This document shows positions 26,705 to 35,941 of a stretch of 48,791 bases of DNA, in pieces. The notes under the pieces are model-generated. The model did not search any database. It had not been told where the DNA came from and worked only from the letters and a program-made list of their open reading frames with translations. Source of the DNA: Dehalococcoidia bacterium (GTDB lineage: Bacteria > Chloroflexota > Dehalococcoidia > GIF9 > UBA5629); the NCBI GenBank assembly GCA_003142375.1, contig PLME01000010.1, forward strand, positions 106,166 to 154,956, in the 5' to 3' direction. Every line of letters begins with the position of its first letter. Within the stretch, counting starts at the first letter, position 1. Made by a program: the position numbers and the translations under genes.

Positions 26705-27070
26705 ATGGCTAAAGTTAGTTCGAATATAGCAAGAAAAAGGCGCCACGCACGCATAAGGGTCATGGTTTCCGGTACGGCGGTCAAGCCCAGGCTGTGTGTG
26801 TTCCGCAGCCTCAGCAACATCCATGCGCAGATTATCGACGACGCCAGCGGGGTAACCCTGGCCTCGGCGGACAGCCTTAATGCCAAGATAAAGGAACAGC
26901 TCAGCGGTAAAAACAAAACGCAGGTGGCTGAACTGGTCGGCTCTGAACTGGCCAAGAATGCCCAGGAGAAAGGGGTAAGCCAGGTTGTTTTTGACCGGGG
27001 TGGCTATAAGTATCAAGGCAGGGTAAAAGCCCTGGCCGAAGCGGCCCGCAAAGCCGGGTTAAAATTCTGA
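26705..27070 (+). CDS. rplR: 50S ribosomal protein L18
   Basis: This 121-residue protein has [35 protein letters not shown] and ends with [28 protein letters not shown], the diagnostic L18 end. L18 binds 5S rRNA together with L5. The ATG lies 2 bases after the rplF stop, so translation is probably coupled. It is in the canonical L6-L18-S5 order. Confidence 0.98.
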   Translation: MAKVSSNIARKRRHARIRVMVSGTAVKPRLCVFRSLSNIHAQIIDDASGVTLASADSLNAKIKEQLSGKNKTQVAELVGSELAKNAQEKGVSQVVFDRGGYKYQGRVKALAEAARKAGLKF

Positions 27071-27080
27071 GGATTTAAGT

Positions 27081-27611
27081 ATGAAAGCATCGACAAGAAT
27101 ACATTTACCCAAGCCGAGGATCGATACCAGTGAAATGGAGTTTACCGAGAAGCTGGTCTCGCTGACCCGCGTTACCAAAGTCGTGAAAGGCGGTAAAAAT
27201 CTGCATTTCCGTGCCCTGGTGGTGGTCGGTGACAGCAAAGGACATGTCGGAGTGGGACTTGGGAAGGCCCGGGAAGTCCCCGAAGCCATCCGCAAAGCCG
27301 GTGTAGCTGCTAAGAAGAACGTAATCGGCGTGGTATTCAGGAATACCACCATCCCGCATGACAGCCTTGCCAAATTCGGCGCTGCAAGGGTCTTGGTAAA
27401 GCCTGCTTCCCCCGGCACAGGGGTTATTGCCGGCGGCGGTGTGCGCGCAGTGGTCGAGGCAGCCGGGATCAAAGATATTTTGACTAAATCACTTGGCTGC
27501 TCCAACCCGGTTAATGTTACTAAAGCTACTATGCTTGCTTTGGCTAACCTGAGGAATCCCGCGGAAAGCATCAAGAGACGCAAGGGACAGTCGGGAACAG
27601 AGGAGAGTTAA
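27081..27611 (+). CDS. rpsE: 30S ribosomal protein S5
   Basis: This 176-residue protein has the double-stranded RNA-binding domain [26 protein letters not shown] and the [20 protein letters not shown] and [27 protein letters not shown] signatures. S5 is part of the mRNA entry helicase and affects accuracy. GAGGA lies 7 bases before the ATG. It ends with a Lys/Gln/Ser tail. The length is normal. Confidence 0.98.
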   Translation: MKASTRIHLPKPRIDTSEMEFTEKLVSLTRVTKVVKGGKNLHFRALVVVGDSKGHVGVGLGKAREVPEAIRKAGVAAKKNVIGVVFRNTTIPHDSLAKFGAARVLVKPASPGTGVIAGGGVRAVVEAAGIKDILTKSLGCSNPVNVTKATMLALANLRNPAESIKRRKGQSGTEES

Positions 27612-27615
27612 TCCA

Positions 27616-27810
27616 GTGGCTAAAATACGCATAAAGTGGATAAAAAGCGATATAGGGTATCCGAGCGACCAGAAACGCACGCTTAAAGCCCTTGGCTTTC
27701 ACAGGCTGAATGAGACGGTCGAAAAAGAGGATACCCCCGTTATCCGGGGTATGATTACCAAAGTTAACCATATGTTATTGATAGAAGAGAACGAGAATGG
27801 ATCAAAGTAA
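27616..27810 (+). CDS. rpmD: 50S ribosomal protein L30
   Basis: This 64-residue protein starts with GTG, 9 bases after GAGGAG. It reads AKIRIKWIKSDIGYPSDQKRTLKALGFHRLNETVEKEDTP, close to the L30 pattern of a KxxS/D-IG-x3-Q-x-T-x3-LGL core, and ends with GMITKVNHMLLIEE. The C-terminus is a little longer than the E. coli protein. It overlaps rplO by 14 bases. Confidence 0.95.
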   Translation: MAKIRIKWIKSDIGYPSDQKRTLKALGFHRLNETVEKEDTPVIRGMITKVNHMLLIEENENGSK

Positions 27811-28240
27811 TTTAAAGCCCCCGGTAGGGGCCAAACACAAGAAGAAACGTGTCGGTTGCGGTGACGGCAGCGGGCACGGCACATTCTCTACGCGCGGATG
27901 CAAAGGGCAGAAGTCGCGCTCCGGTCGTGATCTGCGCCCCGGCTTTGAAGGCGGGCAGCTTCCGATCATCAAACGGTTGCCCTGGACCAGGGGCTTTACC
28001 AATGTGGCTAAAATCCAGTATAGCGTGGTAAATGTAGGCGATTTAAGATTGTTTGACGCGGGTTCGGAGGTCAGCCCCGAATCCATGCTGAATAAAGGAC
28101 TGGTTAAATCGATCAAGTTTCCGGTCAAGATACTGGGCAACGGGGAGCTTGAAAGGTCTTTAACGGTCAAAGCCAATAAATTTTCTGTAACTGCAAAGAC
28201 TAAAATAGAAGCAGCGGGTGGCAAGGTAGAGGAGATCTAA
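27797..28240 (+). CDS. rplO: 50S ribosomal protein L15
   Basis: This 147-residue protein starts within rpmD and has the L15 N-terminal extension KKRVGCGDGSGHGTFSTRGCKGQKSRSG followed by PGFEGGQLPIIKRLPWTRGF. The second half is the globular domain ending SVTAKTKIEAAGGKVEEI. L15 is a late-assembly protein of the large subunit. The ribosome site is weak, in line with coupling to rpmD through the 14-base overlap. Confidence 0.97.
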   Translation: MDQSNLKPPVGAKHKKKRVGCGDGSGHGTFSTRGCKGQKSRSGRDLRPGFEGGQLPIIKRLPWTRGFTNVAKIQYSVVNVGDLRLFDAGSEVSPESMLNKGLVKSIKFPVKILGNGELERSLTVKANKFSVTAKTKIEAAGGKVEEI

Positions 28241-28241
28241 T

Positions 28242-29561
28242 ATGCCGCAGACACAATCCAGGCCTCGCCTGATCCAGGCAATGATCGATGCGTTTTCACT
28301 GCCTGATTTGAGGCAAAAACTGCTGTTCACCTTCGCCATGCTGGTGATATTCAGGTTTGTTGCCCACGTGCCGATCCCGGGCGTAGACGTGGCAGCGCTG
28401 CAGCAGATATTCCAGCGCAGTCAGCTGCTGGGCATGCTCGACCTGTTTAGCGGCGGCGCCATGAGGTATTTCAGCATTGCTGCCATGGGCGTATATCCCT
28501 ATATTACTTCATCGATTATTATGCAGTTACTGGTGCCTGTTATCCCGGCTCTGCGCAAGCTCTCAGAAGAGGGAGAAGCGGGCAGGAACAGGATCAACCA
28601 GGTAACCCACTGGCTTACCATTCCGCTGGCCGCCCTGCAGGGCTTCGCCCAGTTGCAGCTCCTGCGCAGCCAGGGTGGCGTACTGCCCACGGGACCACTT
28701 GAAACAACAGCTATCGTTATATCATTGACGGCCGGCACCATGTTCCTGGTCTGGCTCGGCGAGTTGATTACGGAAAGGGGCATAGGGAACGGCGTTTCGA
28801 TTATCATTTTCGGCGGCATCATCGCCCAGCTTCCTACCCAGGTCGGCGGCGGGTTCGTCTCGGCGCAGAGCAACTGGATCGGTATAGCGGTCTTTGCAGT
28901 GCTGGCCCTGGTGACTGTGGTAATGATAGTAATTTTCACCGAAGGTCACCGCCGTATACCGGTACAGTACGCAAGGACAGCCTTTAAAGGTGGCAAGATG
29001 TACCGCCAGGCCGGTTCTACGTATGTTCCCCTCAGGGTGAACATGGCAGGCATGATACCGCTGATCTTCGCCATGTCCCTCTTGATTTTCCCAGGCACCG
29101 TAGCCAGCTATTTTGCAGCTCCCAATGGGCAGGAGCCCAATTTTGCTAATACGATCATGTTGTGGTTCAACCCCGCTACGGCATTGCCCATCGGCCTGTT
29201 TTACTGGGTGTTTTATTTTGTGCTGGTGGTTGCCTTCACCTTCTTCTATACCATGGTTATATTTGAGCAGATGGACCTGGCCCGCACGTTGCAACGGCAG
29301 GGCGGGTTCATACCCGGCGTCAGGCCCGGGAAGCCCACTACGGACTATTTAAACGGCGTCATCAACCGGCTGACATGGGGCGGCGCCATCTTCCTGGCCG
29401 TCGTGGCCATAATGCCGTTCTTTGCCAGGTCACTTACCGATGTGGCCAATATGACTCTTTCGAGCACCGGCATCTTGATCGTAGTCGGTGTGGCGCTCGA
29501 TACAATGAAGCAAATTGAAGCGCAGCTCACCATGCGGCGCTATGAAGGTTTCCTAAAATAA
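28242..29561 (+). CDS. secY: Preprotein translocase subunit SecY
   Basis: This 439-residue membrane protein is the channel of the Sec translocon. About ten hydrophobic helices are visible. Conserved pieces include HVPIPGVDV after helix 1, the plug-region FSGGAMRYFSIAAMGVYPYITSSIIMQLL, GNGVSIIIFGGI, and the cytoplasmic loop RRIPVQYARTAFKGGKMY that contacts SecA and the ribosome. It ends TMKQIEAQLTMRRYEGFLK, a typical SecY end. GAGGAGA is 8 bases before the ATG. The gene starts 1 base after rplO and precedes adk and map, the usual order. Confidence 0.98.
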   Translation: MPQTQSRPRLIQAMIDAFSLPDLRQKLLFTFAMLVIFRFVAHVPIPGVDVAALQQIFQRSQLLGMLDLFSGGAMRYFSIAAMGVYPYITSSIIMQLLVPVIPALRKLSEEGEAGRNRINQVTHWLTIPLAALQGFAQLQLLRSQGGVLPTGPLETTAIVISLTAGTMFLVWLGELITERGIGNGVSIIIFGGIIAQLPTQVGGGFVSAQSNWIGIAVFAVLALVTVVMIVIFTEGHRRIPVQYARTAFKGGKMYRQAGSTYVPLRVNMAGMIPLIFAMSLLIFPGTVASYFAAPNGQEPNFANTIMLWFNPATALPIGLFYWVFYFVLVVAFTFFYTMVIFEQMDLARTLQRQGGFIPGVRPGKPTTDYLNGVINRLTWGGAIFLAVVAIMPFFARSLTDVANMTLSSTGILIVVGVALDTMKQIEAQLTMRRYEGFLK

Positions 29562-29574
29562 GGAGGATTTGAAA

Positions 29575-30234
29575 ATGTTCTTTATATTGCTTGGGGCGCC
29601 CGGGGCGGGGAAGGGTACTCAGGCAGATATTATAGTAAAAGAGATGTCCTTGCCCCATGTGGCTTCCGGAGACCTGTTCAGGCACGTCCTCAAAAACGGG
29701 ACGGAACTGGGCAAGCAGGCCGAATCCTACATGAAAGCAGGCAACCTGGTTCCCGATGAGATAACCATCAAGATGATACTTGAGCGCATTGCGCAGCCTG
29801 ACTGCAAGGACGGCTGCGTTTTCGACGGTTTTCCCAGGACATTGGACCAGGCCAAGGCGCTCGACGCAACTCTTGAAAAGCAGGGCAAATCGATTGATAA
29901 GGCTATTTATATAGAGGTCCCTGAAGGCGCACTGCTCGACAGGCTGACAGGCCGTTTCGTTTGCCGCACCTGCCAGACCCCTTACCACAAGAAGAACTCT
30001 CCGCCCAAGAAAGAAGGTGTCTGTGATAAATGTTCAGGCGAGCTTTACCAGAGGGCCGACGATAAGGAAGAGACCATTAAGGAAAGGCTGAAGGTCTATT
30101 TTTCCCAGACCATGCCACTGCTTGATTACTATGAGAAAAAGGGCAAGCTCTTCAGGGTCAACGGCAATCAGCATATCGACCAGGTCGGCAAAGACATAGT
30201 GAAATTCCTGCAAGGATTGAAACAGAAGAAATAG
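29575..30234 (+). CDS. adk: Adenylate kinase, zinc LID form
   Basis: This 219-residue enzyme interconverts ATP + AMP and 2 ADP. The P-loop GAPGAGKGT spans residues 7-15, and the NMP-binding and DGFPRT segments are intact. The long LID carries C130-x2-C133 and C150-x2-C153, a structural zinc site known from Gram-positive and thermophile enzymes. AGGAGG at 29561-29566 is 8 bases from this ATG; an in-frame TTG at 29569 would be only 2 bases away and is rejected. The stop codon abuts the ATG of map. Confidence 0.97.
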   Translation: MFFILLGAPGAGKGTQADIIVKEMSLPHVASGDLFRHVLKNGTELGKQAESYMKAGNLVPDEITIKMILERIAQPDCKDGCVFDGFPRTLDQAKALDATLEKQGKSIDKAIYIEVPEGALLDRLTGRFVCRTCQTPYHKKNSPPKKEGVCDKCSGELYQRADDKEETIKERLKVYFSQTMPLLDYYEKKGKLFRVNGNQHIDQVGKDIVKFLQGLKQKK

Positions 30235-30984
30235 ATGACGATCATCAAATCGGCCGAAGAGATCGCTGTGATGCGAGAGGCCGGAAGAATTGTAGCGACT
30301 GTGTTGCAAAAAATGAAAGAAGCTGTGAAACCGGGTATAAAAACCAGGCAACTCGATAAGCTTGCCGAGGAAGAAATCGGCAGGTGGAACGGTGCTCGCG
30401 CTTCTTTTAAAGGCTACCATGGCTTCCCGGCCAGCGTCTGCGTCTCGGTCAATGATGAAATAGTGCATGGCATTCCAGGTAACAGAGTTTTAACAGAAGG
30501 TGATATAGTTTCACTGGATTTCGGTGTGATTTTCAGAGGGTTCCAGGGTGACGCCGCTATAACGGTGGGAGTCGGCAAGATCAGCCCTGAGGCCCTTAAG
30601 TTGATGGAGGTCACCCAAGAGTCCCTGGCAGAGGGTATAAACGCCGCACGTGACGGCGGCAACCTGGGCGATATCGGGGCCGCTGTACAGAGCTTCGTTG
30701 AATCCAAGGGCTACAGCGTAGTCAGGGAATATTCAGGGCACGGCATCGGTAAGGATATGCATGAGGACCCGCTGGTGCCCAACTTCGGCAGCACGGGCGA
30801 AGGCCTGAAACTGCGTGAAGGCATGACGCTCGCCCTGGAGCCGATGGTCAATATCGGAGGCTGGAAGACCAGGCTGAACAGCAACGGCTGGACCGTACAT
30901 ACGTCGGACGGCAGCCTGTCGGCCCACTTCGAGCATACCATTGCCATCAGGAAAGACCAGGCTGAAATACTCACCTTGCTGTAA
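30235..30984 (+). CDS. map: Type I methionine aminopeptidase
   Basis: This 249-residue enzyme removes the initiator methionine from new proteins. All catalytic residues are visible: H78 in NDEIVHGIP, metal ligands D95 (SLDFGV), D106 (GFQGDAA), H169 ([13 protein letters not shown]), E202 (LALEPMV) and E233 (FEHTIAI). It lacks the N-terminal SH3-binding extension found in some MetAPs, so it is the short type Ia form. The ATG directly follows the adk stop codon with no spacer. Its place between adk and infA is the usual one. Confidence 0.97.
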   Translation: MTIIKSAEEIAVMREAGRIVATVLQKMKEAVKPGIKTRQLDKLAEEEIGRWNGARASFKGYHGFPASVCVSVNDEIVHGIPGNRVLTEGDIVSLDFGVIFRGFQGDAAITVGVGKISPEALKLMEVTQESLAEGINAARDGGNLGDIGAAVQSFVESKGYSVVREYSGHGIGKDMHEDPLVPNFGSTGEGLKLREGMTLALEPMVNIGGWKTRLNSNGWTVHTSDGSLSAHFEHTIAIRKDQAEILTLL

Positions 30985-30991
30985 ACTTATT

Positions 30992-31210
30992 ATGGATAAA
31001 AAAGAAGCTATTGAGGTCGAAGGAACGGTAATTGAATCGTTGCCCAATGCTACCTTTCGAGTGGAATTGGCAAATGGTCACAGGGTATTGGCCCATATCT
31101 CAGGCAAAATGCGCAGGCATTATATAAGGATACTGCCGGCGGACAAGGTTCTGGTAGAACTTTCGCCGTATGACTTGACCAGGGGCAGGATCACTTACCG
31201 GTTCAAGTGA
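30992..31210 (+). CDS. infA: Translation initiation factor IF-1
   Basis: This 72-residue protein is the single OB-fold initiation factor that blocks the A-site during initiation. It reads [20 protein letters not shown], then [28 protein letters not shown] and ends [16 protein letters not shown], which is almost the consensus. The frame is open upstream to 30941 inside map, but the ATG at 30992 gives exactly the family length of 72. The ribosome site is weak. An 84-base spacer with a promoter follows. Confidence 0.98.
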   Translation: MDKKEAIEVEGTVIESLPNATFRVELANGHRVLAHISGKMRRHYIRILPADKVLVELSPYDLTRGRITYRFK

Positions 31211-31226
31211 AAACGAATGGCTTCTT

Positions 31227-31255
31227 TTGACATAAAGTGAATAAAGAGATATATT
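31227..31255 (+). promoter_or_regulatory. Internal promoter before rpmJ and the alpha cluster
   Basis: TTGACA at 31227-31232 and TATATT at 31250-31255 are separated by exactly 17 bases, in the only sizeable spacer (84 bases) of this part of the cluster. The predicted start near 31262 lies about 33 bases before the rpmJ ATG. It would let rpmJ-rpsM-rpsK-rpsD-rpoA-rplQ be expressed apart from the upstream genes. Confidence 0.6.
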
Positions 31256-31294
31256 ATTAAGCGGTTTTTTTAAGAAACAAGGATATAATCGGAA

Positions 31295-31408
31295 ATGAAG
31301 GTCAGAGCATCGGTAAAAAAACGTTGTGAAAAGTGTAAAATAATCCGTCGTCGCGGCATTGTCAGGGTGATTTGCACTAACCCCAAGCATAAGCAGCGGC
31401 AGGGATAG
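31295..31408 (+). CDS. rpmJ: 50S ribosomal protein L36, zinc-binding
   Basis: A 37-codon gene between infA and rpsM that reads [20 protein letters not shown], then [17 protein letters not shown]. The zinc ligands C11-x2-C14, C27 and H32 are all present, which marks the C+ form of L36. L36 is one of the last proteins to join the large subunit and stabilises 23S rRNA near the factor-binding region. AAGGAT lies about 11 bases before the ATG. Its position and sequence are the standard ones. Confidence 0.98.
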   Translation: MKVRASVKKRCEKCKIIRRRGIVRVICTNPKHKQRQG

Positions 31409-31427
31409 GCACAGGAGTAATTTAAAC

Positions 31428-31817
31428 ATGGCTCGTATTTCAGGCGTAGACATCCCGAGGGAAAAACAGGTATTGTTTTCCTTGCAGTATATCCATGGGA
31501 TCGGATCCAGCGTAAGCAAGAAAATCTTGACGGATCTGAAAATCGATCCTACCAAGAAGGTTAAAGACCTTACCGAAGAAGAGGTCAGTCATATACGCGA
31601 AAAGATCGACAAGGAATACAATGTCGAGGGTGAGTTGCGCAAAGAAGTCACCATGAATATCAAGCGGCTGATCGAGATAGGTAGCCGCCGCGGTATAAGG
31701 CACAGGAGGAACTTGCCCGTGAGAGGGCAGAGGACCCGCACCAATGCGCGTACCAAGCGCGGAGCCAAGAAGACGGTTGCCGGGCGCGGTCAGAAACGCG
31801 GAGCTACTAAGAAATAA
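31428..31817 (+). CDS. rpsM: 30S ribosomal protein S13
   Basis: This 129-residue protein begins [25 protein letters not shown] and ends with the rRNA- and tRNA-contacting tail [26 protein letters not shown]. Between them is the helical [25 protein letters not shown] region. S13 forms bridges to the large subunit. AGGAG lies 10 bases before the ATG. The length is slightly above the usual 118-126 owing to the Lys/Arg-rich tail. Confidence 0.98.
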   Translation: MARISGVDIPREKQVLFSLQYIHGIGSSVSKKILTDLKIDPTKKVKDLTEEEVSHIREKIDKEYNVEGELRKEVTMNIKRLIEIGSRRGIRHRRNLPVRGQRTRTNARTKRGAKKTVAGRGQKRGATKK

Positions 31818-31834
31818 AGGAGTAACCAGGTAAT

Positions 31835-32227
31835 ATGCCGCAGAAAAAGAAAGTTAGAACCAAAAGGCGCGAAAAGAAGCTGATTCATGAAGGTAAAGCC
31901 TTCATTACATCATCTTTTAATAATACTATCATCACTTTGACCGATGCCAAAGGCGGAGTTATTTCCTGGGGCAGCTCCGGCACAGCGGGCTTCAAAGGCT
32001 CCCGCAAGGGCACCCCGTATGCTGCGCAAATGGCCGCTCAGGGCGCTTCCGCCAAAGCGAAAGAACACGGTCTACGCCAGGTAGAGGTGTTCGTAAGGGG
32101 CCCGGGCAGCGGACGTGAGGCCGCTATCAGGGCTATTCAGGCATCGGGCATTACCGTAACCGGCATCCGGGACGTGACACCTGTTCCACATAACGGATGC
32201 AGGCCGAGAAAACGAAGGCGAGTATAA
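31835..32227 (+). CDS. rpsK: 30S ribosomal protein S11
   Basis: This 130-residue protein has [51 protein letters not shown] and ends with the signature [26 protein letters not shown]11 lies on the platform and touches mRNA at the E-site. AAGGAG precedes the start. The length matches the bacterial norm. It follows rpsM by 17 bases. Confidence 0.98.
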   Translation: MPQKKKVRTKRREKKLIHEGKAFITSSFNNTIITLTDAKGGVISWGSSGTAGFKGSRKGTPYAAQMAAQGASAKAKEHGLRQVEVFVRGPGSGREAAIRAIQASGITVTGIRDVTPVPHNGCRPRKRRRV

Positions 32228-32230
32228 GAT

Positions 32231-32869
32231 ATGGCTAGATATACTGAAGCTTATTGTCGACTGTGCCGCCGCACCGGCACCAAATTGATGCTTAAAGGCC
32301 AGAGGTGCTTTGGCGAGAAATGCGCCATCGAGCGCCGCAATACACCTCCGGGACCTCACGCTTCCAGCAAGGGAAGAAGGCGATCCAAGGTATCCGATCA
32401 CGGCATCCAGTTGATGGAAAAACAGAAGGCCAAATACACCTACGGCAGCTATGAAAGGCAATTCAGGCGCTTTTTTGATGAGGCCTCCAGGTTGCCCGGC
32501 ATTAAAGGCGCCAACCTGCTGGTCCTGCTGGAAAGAAGGCTGGATAACGTTGTCTTCCGGCTGGGCTTCGCCGATTCAAGGTCGCAGGCCAGGCAGATTG
32601 TCAGGCACGGGCATATTAAGCTGAACGGGCGCAAGACCGACGTGCCTTCCTGTCTGGTTAAAGCGGATGATGTCATAGAATGGCGCAAAGAAAGCACTAA
32701 AAGCGAATATTACAAAATCCTGATTGAAAAAATCGAGGATAAAGATATACCAGCCTGGCTGTCTCTTGAAAAAGAAAACATGGTCGGCAAAGTGTTAGCG
32801 CTTCCGGCCGGCCAGGAAATAAGGACGAATTTTGACGAGAAAGCAATCGTGGAATTCTATTCACGATAG
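32231..32869 (+). CDS. rpsD: 30S ribosomal protein S4, zinc-binding
   Basis: This 212-residue protein has the S4 N-terminal zinc knuckle C9-x2-C12 and C26-x4-C31, then YGSYERQFRRFFDEA and the S4 RNA-binding domain LERRLDNVVFRLGFADSRSQARQIVRHGHIKLNGRK. S4 starts assembly of the 30S body and in E. coli represses the alpha operon. The length is slightly above 200-208. The gene starts 3 bases after rpsK. The AGGAGG used by rpoA overlaps its stop. Confidence 0.98.
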   Translation: MARYTEAYCRLCRRTGTKLMLKGQRCFGEKCAIERRNTPPGPHASSKGRRRSKVSDHGIQLMEKQKAKYTYGSYERQFRRFFDEASRLPGIKGANLLVLLERRLDNVVFRLGFADSRSQARQIVRHGHIKLNGRKTDVPSCLVKADDVIEWRKESTKSEYYKILIEKIEDKDIPAWLSLEKENMVGKVLALPAGQEIRTNFDEKAIVEFYSR

Positions 32870-32877
32870 GAGGATTT

Positions 32878-33906
32878 TTGGTTCAAGTAGTTTTGCCAAA
32901 AATTGAGTGCACCTTATTCAAGGAGAACTATGGCAAGTTCGTTGCAGAGCCCGTAGAGAAAGGCTTCGGCGTAATCCTTGGTAATAGCCTGCGGCGCATC
33001 CTTCTCAGCTCGCTTAACGGCGCGGCTATTAATTCTGTCATGATCGAAGGGGTGACACAGGAGTTCAGCACCATCCCCAATATGAAAGAGGATATGATCG
33101 ATTTCCTCTTGAACGCCCGTGATATCAGGATTAGGATCCTCTCCAAAGGAGCAACCTCAGGCAAGATGGTTCTCAATGTCAAGGGCAGGATGGACGTGCA
33201 TGCCTCCGATATATCGGCTGTCGGCCCGCCCAATTTCGAGATAGTTAATCCGGAACTGTACCTTTGCACACTGGACTCGAATGAAGCCAAGCTTAACGTT
33301 GAATTCAATATTAAGGTGGATAAAGGCTATCAGACAGCCAGCGCCGGCGATAATGTGGGCATAATTGTGACCAGCGGCGGAACCAGCAAGGAGATATCGG
33401 TGGATGCTATTTACTCGCCGGTCACGCGTGCCAACTATTCGGTTGAGAGCAGCGGTCCCGGCCAGGGCGCCGGAAAAGAACGGCTGATTATGGAGATCTG
33501 GACGGACGGCACTATCGGACCGATCGAAGCCATAGGCGAGAGTGCAGCGATACTGGTTGAACAGTTCAACAGCTTTACCGGGCTGGCCACGACCATCGCC
33601 GAAAAAGAAGAGGTCGAGGCCTGGCAGAAGTCGATCCCGACCGATGTCTATAATATGCCCCTTGAGAAGCTCAATCTCTCCACGCACACCTATAACAGCC
33701 TGCGCCGCGGCGGCATAACCATGACCGGCCAGTTGCTGGAAAAGGGCCTGGACGGCCTGATGTCCCTGGGTGGGTTCGGCGTAAAATCCAGGGAGGAAGT
33801 AGAAGTGGCTTTGAAGGGGCTGGGAGTCGAGTTATCCGGTATCCCGATGGAAAAAGATAAAAAGAAGAAAGGGCGTGTAAACGATACAGGCTCTGAAGGT
33901 GAATAA
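32878..33906 (+). CDS. rpoA: RNA polymerase subunit alpha
   Basis: This 342-residue protein starts with TTG at 32878, 4 bases after AGGAGG. The N-terminal dimerisation domain begins LPKIECTLFKENYGKFVAEPVEKGFGVILGNSLRRILLSSLNG, and the C-terminal domain is marked by PLEKLNLSTHTYNSLRRGGITMTGQLL and the helix-hairpin-helix LGGFGVKSREEVEVALKGLG. Two alpha subunits start assembly of RNA polymerase, and the C-terminal domain contacts UP elements and activators. It ends with a Lys-rich acidic tail. The length is typical and no domain is missing. Confidence 0.98.
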   Translation: MVQVVLPKIECTLFKENYGKFVAEPVEKGFGVILGNSLRRILLSSLNGAAINSVMIEGVTQEFSTIPNMKEDMIDFLLNARDIRIRILSKGATSGKMVLNVKGRMDVHASDISAVGPPNFEIVNPELYLCTLDSNEAKLNVEFNIKVDKGYQTASAGDNVGIIVTSGGTSKEISVDAIYSPVTRANYSVESSGPGQGAGKERLIMEIWTDGTIGPIEAIGESAAILVEQFNSFTGLATTIAEKEEVEAWQKSIPTDVYNMPLEKLNLSTHTYNSLRRGGITMTGQLLEKGLDGLMSLGGFGVKSREEVEVALKGLGVELSGIPMEKDKKKKGRVNDTGSEGE

Positions 33907-33909
33907 CTG

Positions 33910-34263
33910 ATGAGACACAAGCTTTCCGGAAGAAAATTAGGAAGGCCGGCGGCGCACCGCTGGTCTTTGTACCGTAATCTGGTTACCGATCTGCTCAACC
34001 ATGAAAAGATCACAACCACATTGCCCAAAGCTAAAGAAGCACGGAGCCTGGCGGACAAGATGGTTACCCTGGGCAAAGAGGGTAGCCTGGCGTCGCGCAG
34101 GAGGGCTCTGGCCTTTATCTTCGACGAGAAAATCGTGGATAAGGTCTTTACAGTTTATGCACCGAGATATAAATCGCGCCCCGGCGGCTATACCAGGGTA
34201 TTGAAGCTGGGTCCGCGCGAAGGTGATAAGGCGCCCATGGCTCTTATCGAAATGGTGGAATAA
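33910..34263 (+). CDS. rplQ: 50S ribosomal protein L17
   Basis: This 117-residue protein begins [42 protein letters not shown], the L17 signature, and ends with [29 protein letters not shown]17 lies at the tunnel exit. AAGGTGA is about 8 bases before the ATG. The rpoA-rplQ pair is the usual end of the alpha operon; here truA follows 15 bases later. Confidence 0.98.
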   Translation: MRHKLSGRKLGRPAAHRWSLYRNLVTDLLNHEKITTTLPKAKEARSLADKMVTLGKEGSLASRRRALAFIFDEKIVDKVFTVYAPRYKSRPGGYTRVLKLGPREGDKAPMALIEMVE

Positions 34264-34278
34264 ACAACTTGTGCGCAG

Positions 34279-35070
34279 GTGGAGCTCTTTAATAACTTAA
34301 GAAAAATAGCCCTCGTAGTCGAATACAACGGCAAGCGCTACTGCGGTTACCAGTGGCAGAAGGGACAGCCTACAATCCAGGATGAACTGGAAAAGGCCAT
34401 TCACAAGCTTACCGGGGAGAACAGGCGGGTTGTAGCAGCCTGCCGGACCGACACAGGAGTCCATGCCGAGGGACAGGTAGTCTGCTTCAGGACCGGTGCG
34501 GCGCTGATGCCGCCTAAATTTGTCAGCGGCCTGAATTTTTACCTGCCTGATGATATAGCAGTATTAAAAGCCGGCGTGGTCAGCGAGAAGTTTAATGTTA
34601 TGAAAGATGCCGTGAGGCGGGAATACCGCTACCGGATATTGAACCGGAGGTCACGGTCACCGCTTCTCAGCGATTTTTATTTTAACGTAGGAGCCGATCT
34701 GGATATCGGCCTCATGCAGGAAGCCTGTAAGGTGCTTAGAGGCGAACATGATTTTGCTTCATTTGTTACTTCATGGGATAGGGAAGAAAGCACCGTGCGG
34801 CATATTTATAGAACGGGGGTTAAAAAGGAAGGCGATATCATCACCTTCCAGATTATAGCGAACTCGTTCCTGACACATCAGGTACGCAACGTGGTGGGCA
34901 CCCTGGTCAGGGTGGGAATGTCCAAACTGGGAGTTGAAAATTTTAAGGAGATTTTAGAATCGAAGAAATTGAGCCTGGCAGGGCCGACGGCACCGGCGCA
35001 CGGCCTTTGTCTGGTAAAAGTTACTTACGCGGATAATTCGGAGTTTAAATATGAAAACCTACGCACCTAA
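34279..35070 (+). CDS. truA: tRNA pseudouridine synthase A (positions 38-40)
   Basis: This 263-residue enzyme converts uridine to pseudouridine at positions 38-40 of tRNA anticodon arms. The catalytic aspartate D58 lies in [13 protein letters not shown], preceded by [23 protein letters not shown]-like [14 protein letters not shown] and the [20 protein letters not shown] motif of the active-site region are intact. The GTG at 34279 is the best start; the ribosome site is poor. The last 20 bases overlap rplM. The order rplQ-truA-rplM-rpsI is widespread in Gram-positive-like genomes. Confidence 0.96.
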   Translation: MELFNNLRKIALVVEYNGKRYCGYQWQKGQPTIQDELEKAIHKLTGENRRVVAACRTDTGVHAEGQVVCFRTGAALMPPKFVSGLNFYLPDDIAVLKAGVVSEKFNVMKDAVRREYRYRILNRRSRSPLLSDFYFNVGADLDIGLMQEACKVLRGEHDFASFVTSWDREESTVRHIYRTGVKKEGDIITFQIIANSFLTHQVRNVVGTLVRVGMSKLGVENFKEILESKKLSLAGPTAPAHGLCLVKVTYADNSEFKYENLRT

Positions 35071-35500
35071 ACTAAAAGAAATCGAAAGGAAATGGCACGT
35101 TATCGATGCCAACGGCCAGACCCTGGGCAGGATGTCGGCACAGATTGCCAAATTGCTCATGGGGAAGCACAAGGCGATGTTTGCCAATAATATCGATACG
35201 GGCGATTTTGTGGTCGTCACCAACGCAGCCAAGGTGAGAGTCACGGGTAAGAAAATGAGGGAGAAATCCTATTACAGGTACTCCGGGTACCCGGGAGGCA
35301 TCAGGTCCATCACACTGGGAGAGATGCTTGAGAAACACCCGACCCGCGCCGTGGAGCATGCCGTAAAAGGCATGCTGCCCAACAGCAGGCTGGGGCGGGC
35401 TATGTATAAGAAATTAAAGGTCTATGCCGGTGACGAACATCCGCACAAGGCCCAGGTTGCCGGTGCAAAAGTATCTGACAAAGGGAGCGATGTTAAATGA
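35051..35500 (+). CDS. rplM: 50S ribosomal protein L13
   Basis: This 149-residue protein has [27 protein letters not shown] and the [40 protein letters not shown] signature. L13 is an early assembly protein of the large subunit. The start ATG lies inside truA with GGAG 8 bases before it, and the stop overlaps rpsI in an ATGA. The length is slightly above 142-147 because of a short tail. Confidence 0.98.
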   Translation: MKTYAPKLKEIERKWHVIDANGQTLGRMSAQIAKLLMGKHKAMFANNIDTGDFVVVTNAAKVRVTGKKMREKSYYRYSGYPGGIRSITLGEMLEKHPTRAVEHAVKGMLPNSRLGRAMYKKLKVYAGDEHPHKAQVAGAKVSDKGSDVK

Positions 35501-35892
35501 GTGCAGCCACTTATCATAGAGGCACCGGCAGAAGGAAATGCGCCATCGCGCAGGTGAAACTGTCCAACGGATCAGGAGAGATCACGATCAACGGGAAGCC
35601 TTATCAACAGGTCTTTCCGCTGCTGGACCACAGGCGCATGATAGAGCAGGCCTTCATTGTGACGGACACTTCCGGCAAATATAACGTCGAGGTCAAGGTT
35701 GTGGGCGGCGGCATCACCGGCCAGGCGGGCGCCATCAAGCATGGCATCGCCCGTGCGCTGGTGGATACCAATGAGAGCTTCAAGGCCCCGCTGCGCCAGC
35801 ATGGCCTTCTAACGCGCGACTCCAGGATTAAGGAACGCAAGAAATATGGCCTCAAACGTGCGCGCAAAGCCCCGCAGTATACAAAACGTTAA
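35497..35892 (+). CDS. rpsI: 30S ribosomal protein S9
   Basis: This 131-residue protein reads [30 protein letters not shown] and ends [29 protein letters not shown], the S9 tail whose final lysine/arginine reaches the P-site tRNA. The start overlaps the end of rplM by 4 bases (ATGA). It is the last gene of the ribosomal run and is followed by a strong hairpin terminator. Confidence 0.98.
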   Translation: MSAATYHRGTGRRKCAIAQVKLSNGSGEITINGKPYQQVFPLLDHRRMIEQAFIVTDTSGKYNVEVKVVGGGITGQAGAIKHGIARALVDTNESFKAPLRQHGLLTRDSRIKERKKYGLKRARKAPQYTKR

Positions 35893-35914
35893 CGGTAGCA
35901 CACGAAGAGAGTTC

Positions 35915-35941
35915 AAATCCCCCTCCACAAGAGGGGGATTT
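35915..35941 (+). terminator. Terminator closing the ribosomal supercluster
   Basis: A perfect 11-bp stem (35915-35925 with 35931-35941) with a 5-base loop is followed by a short T-run on the plus strand, 22 bases after the rpsI stop. It abuts the stop codon of the convergent isomerase gene. On the minus strand no T-run follows the stem beyond its own TTT. Confidence 0.85.

Noticed and set aside
30941-30991. Upstream ATG in the infA frame inside map
   Set aside because: IF-1 is 72 residues from the ATG at 30992, exactly the family length.
31284-31289. TATAAT directly before rpmJ as a second promoter
   Set aside because: The start would fall on or inside the rpmJ start codon and there is no -35 box; the promoter at 31227-31255 fits better.
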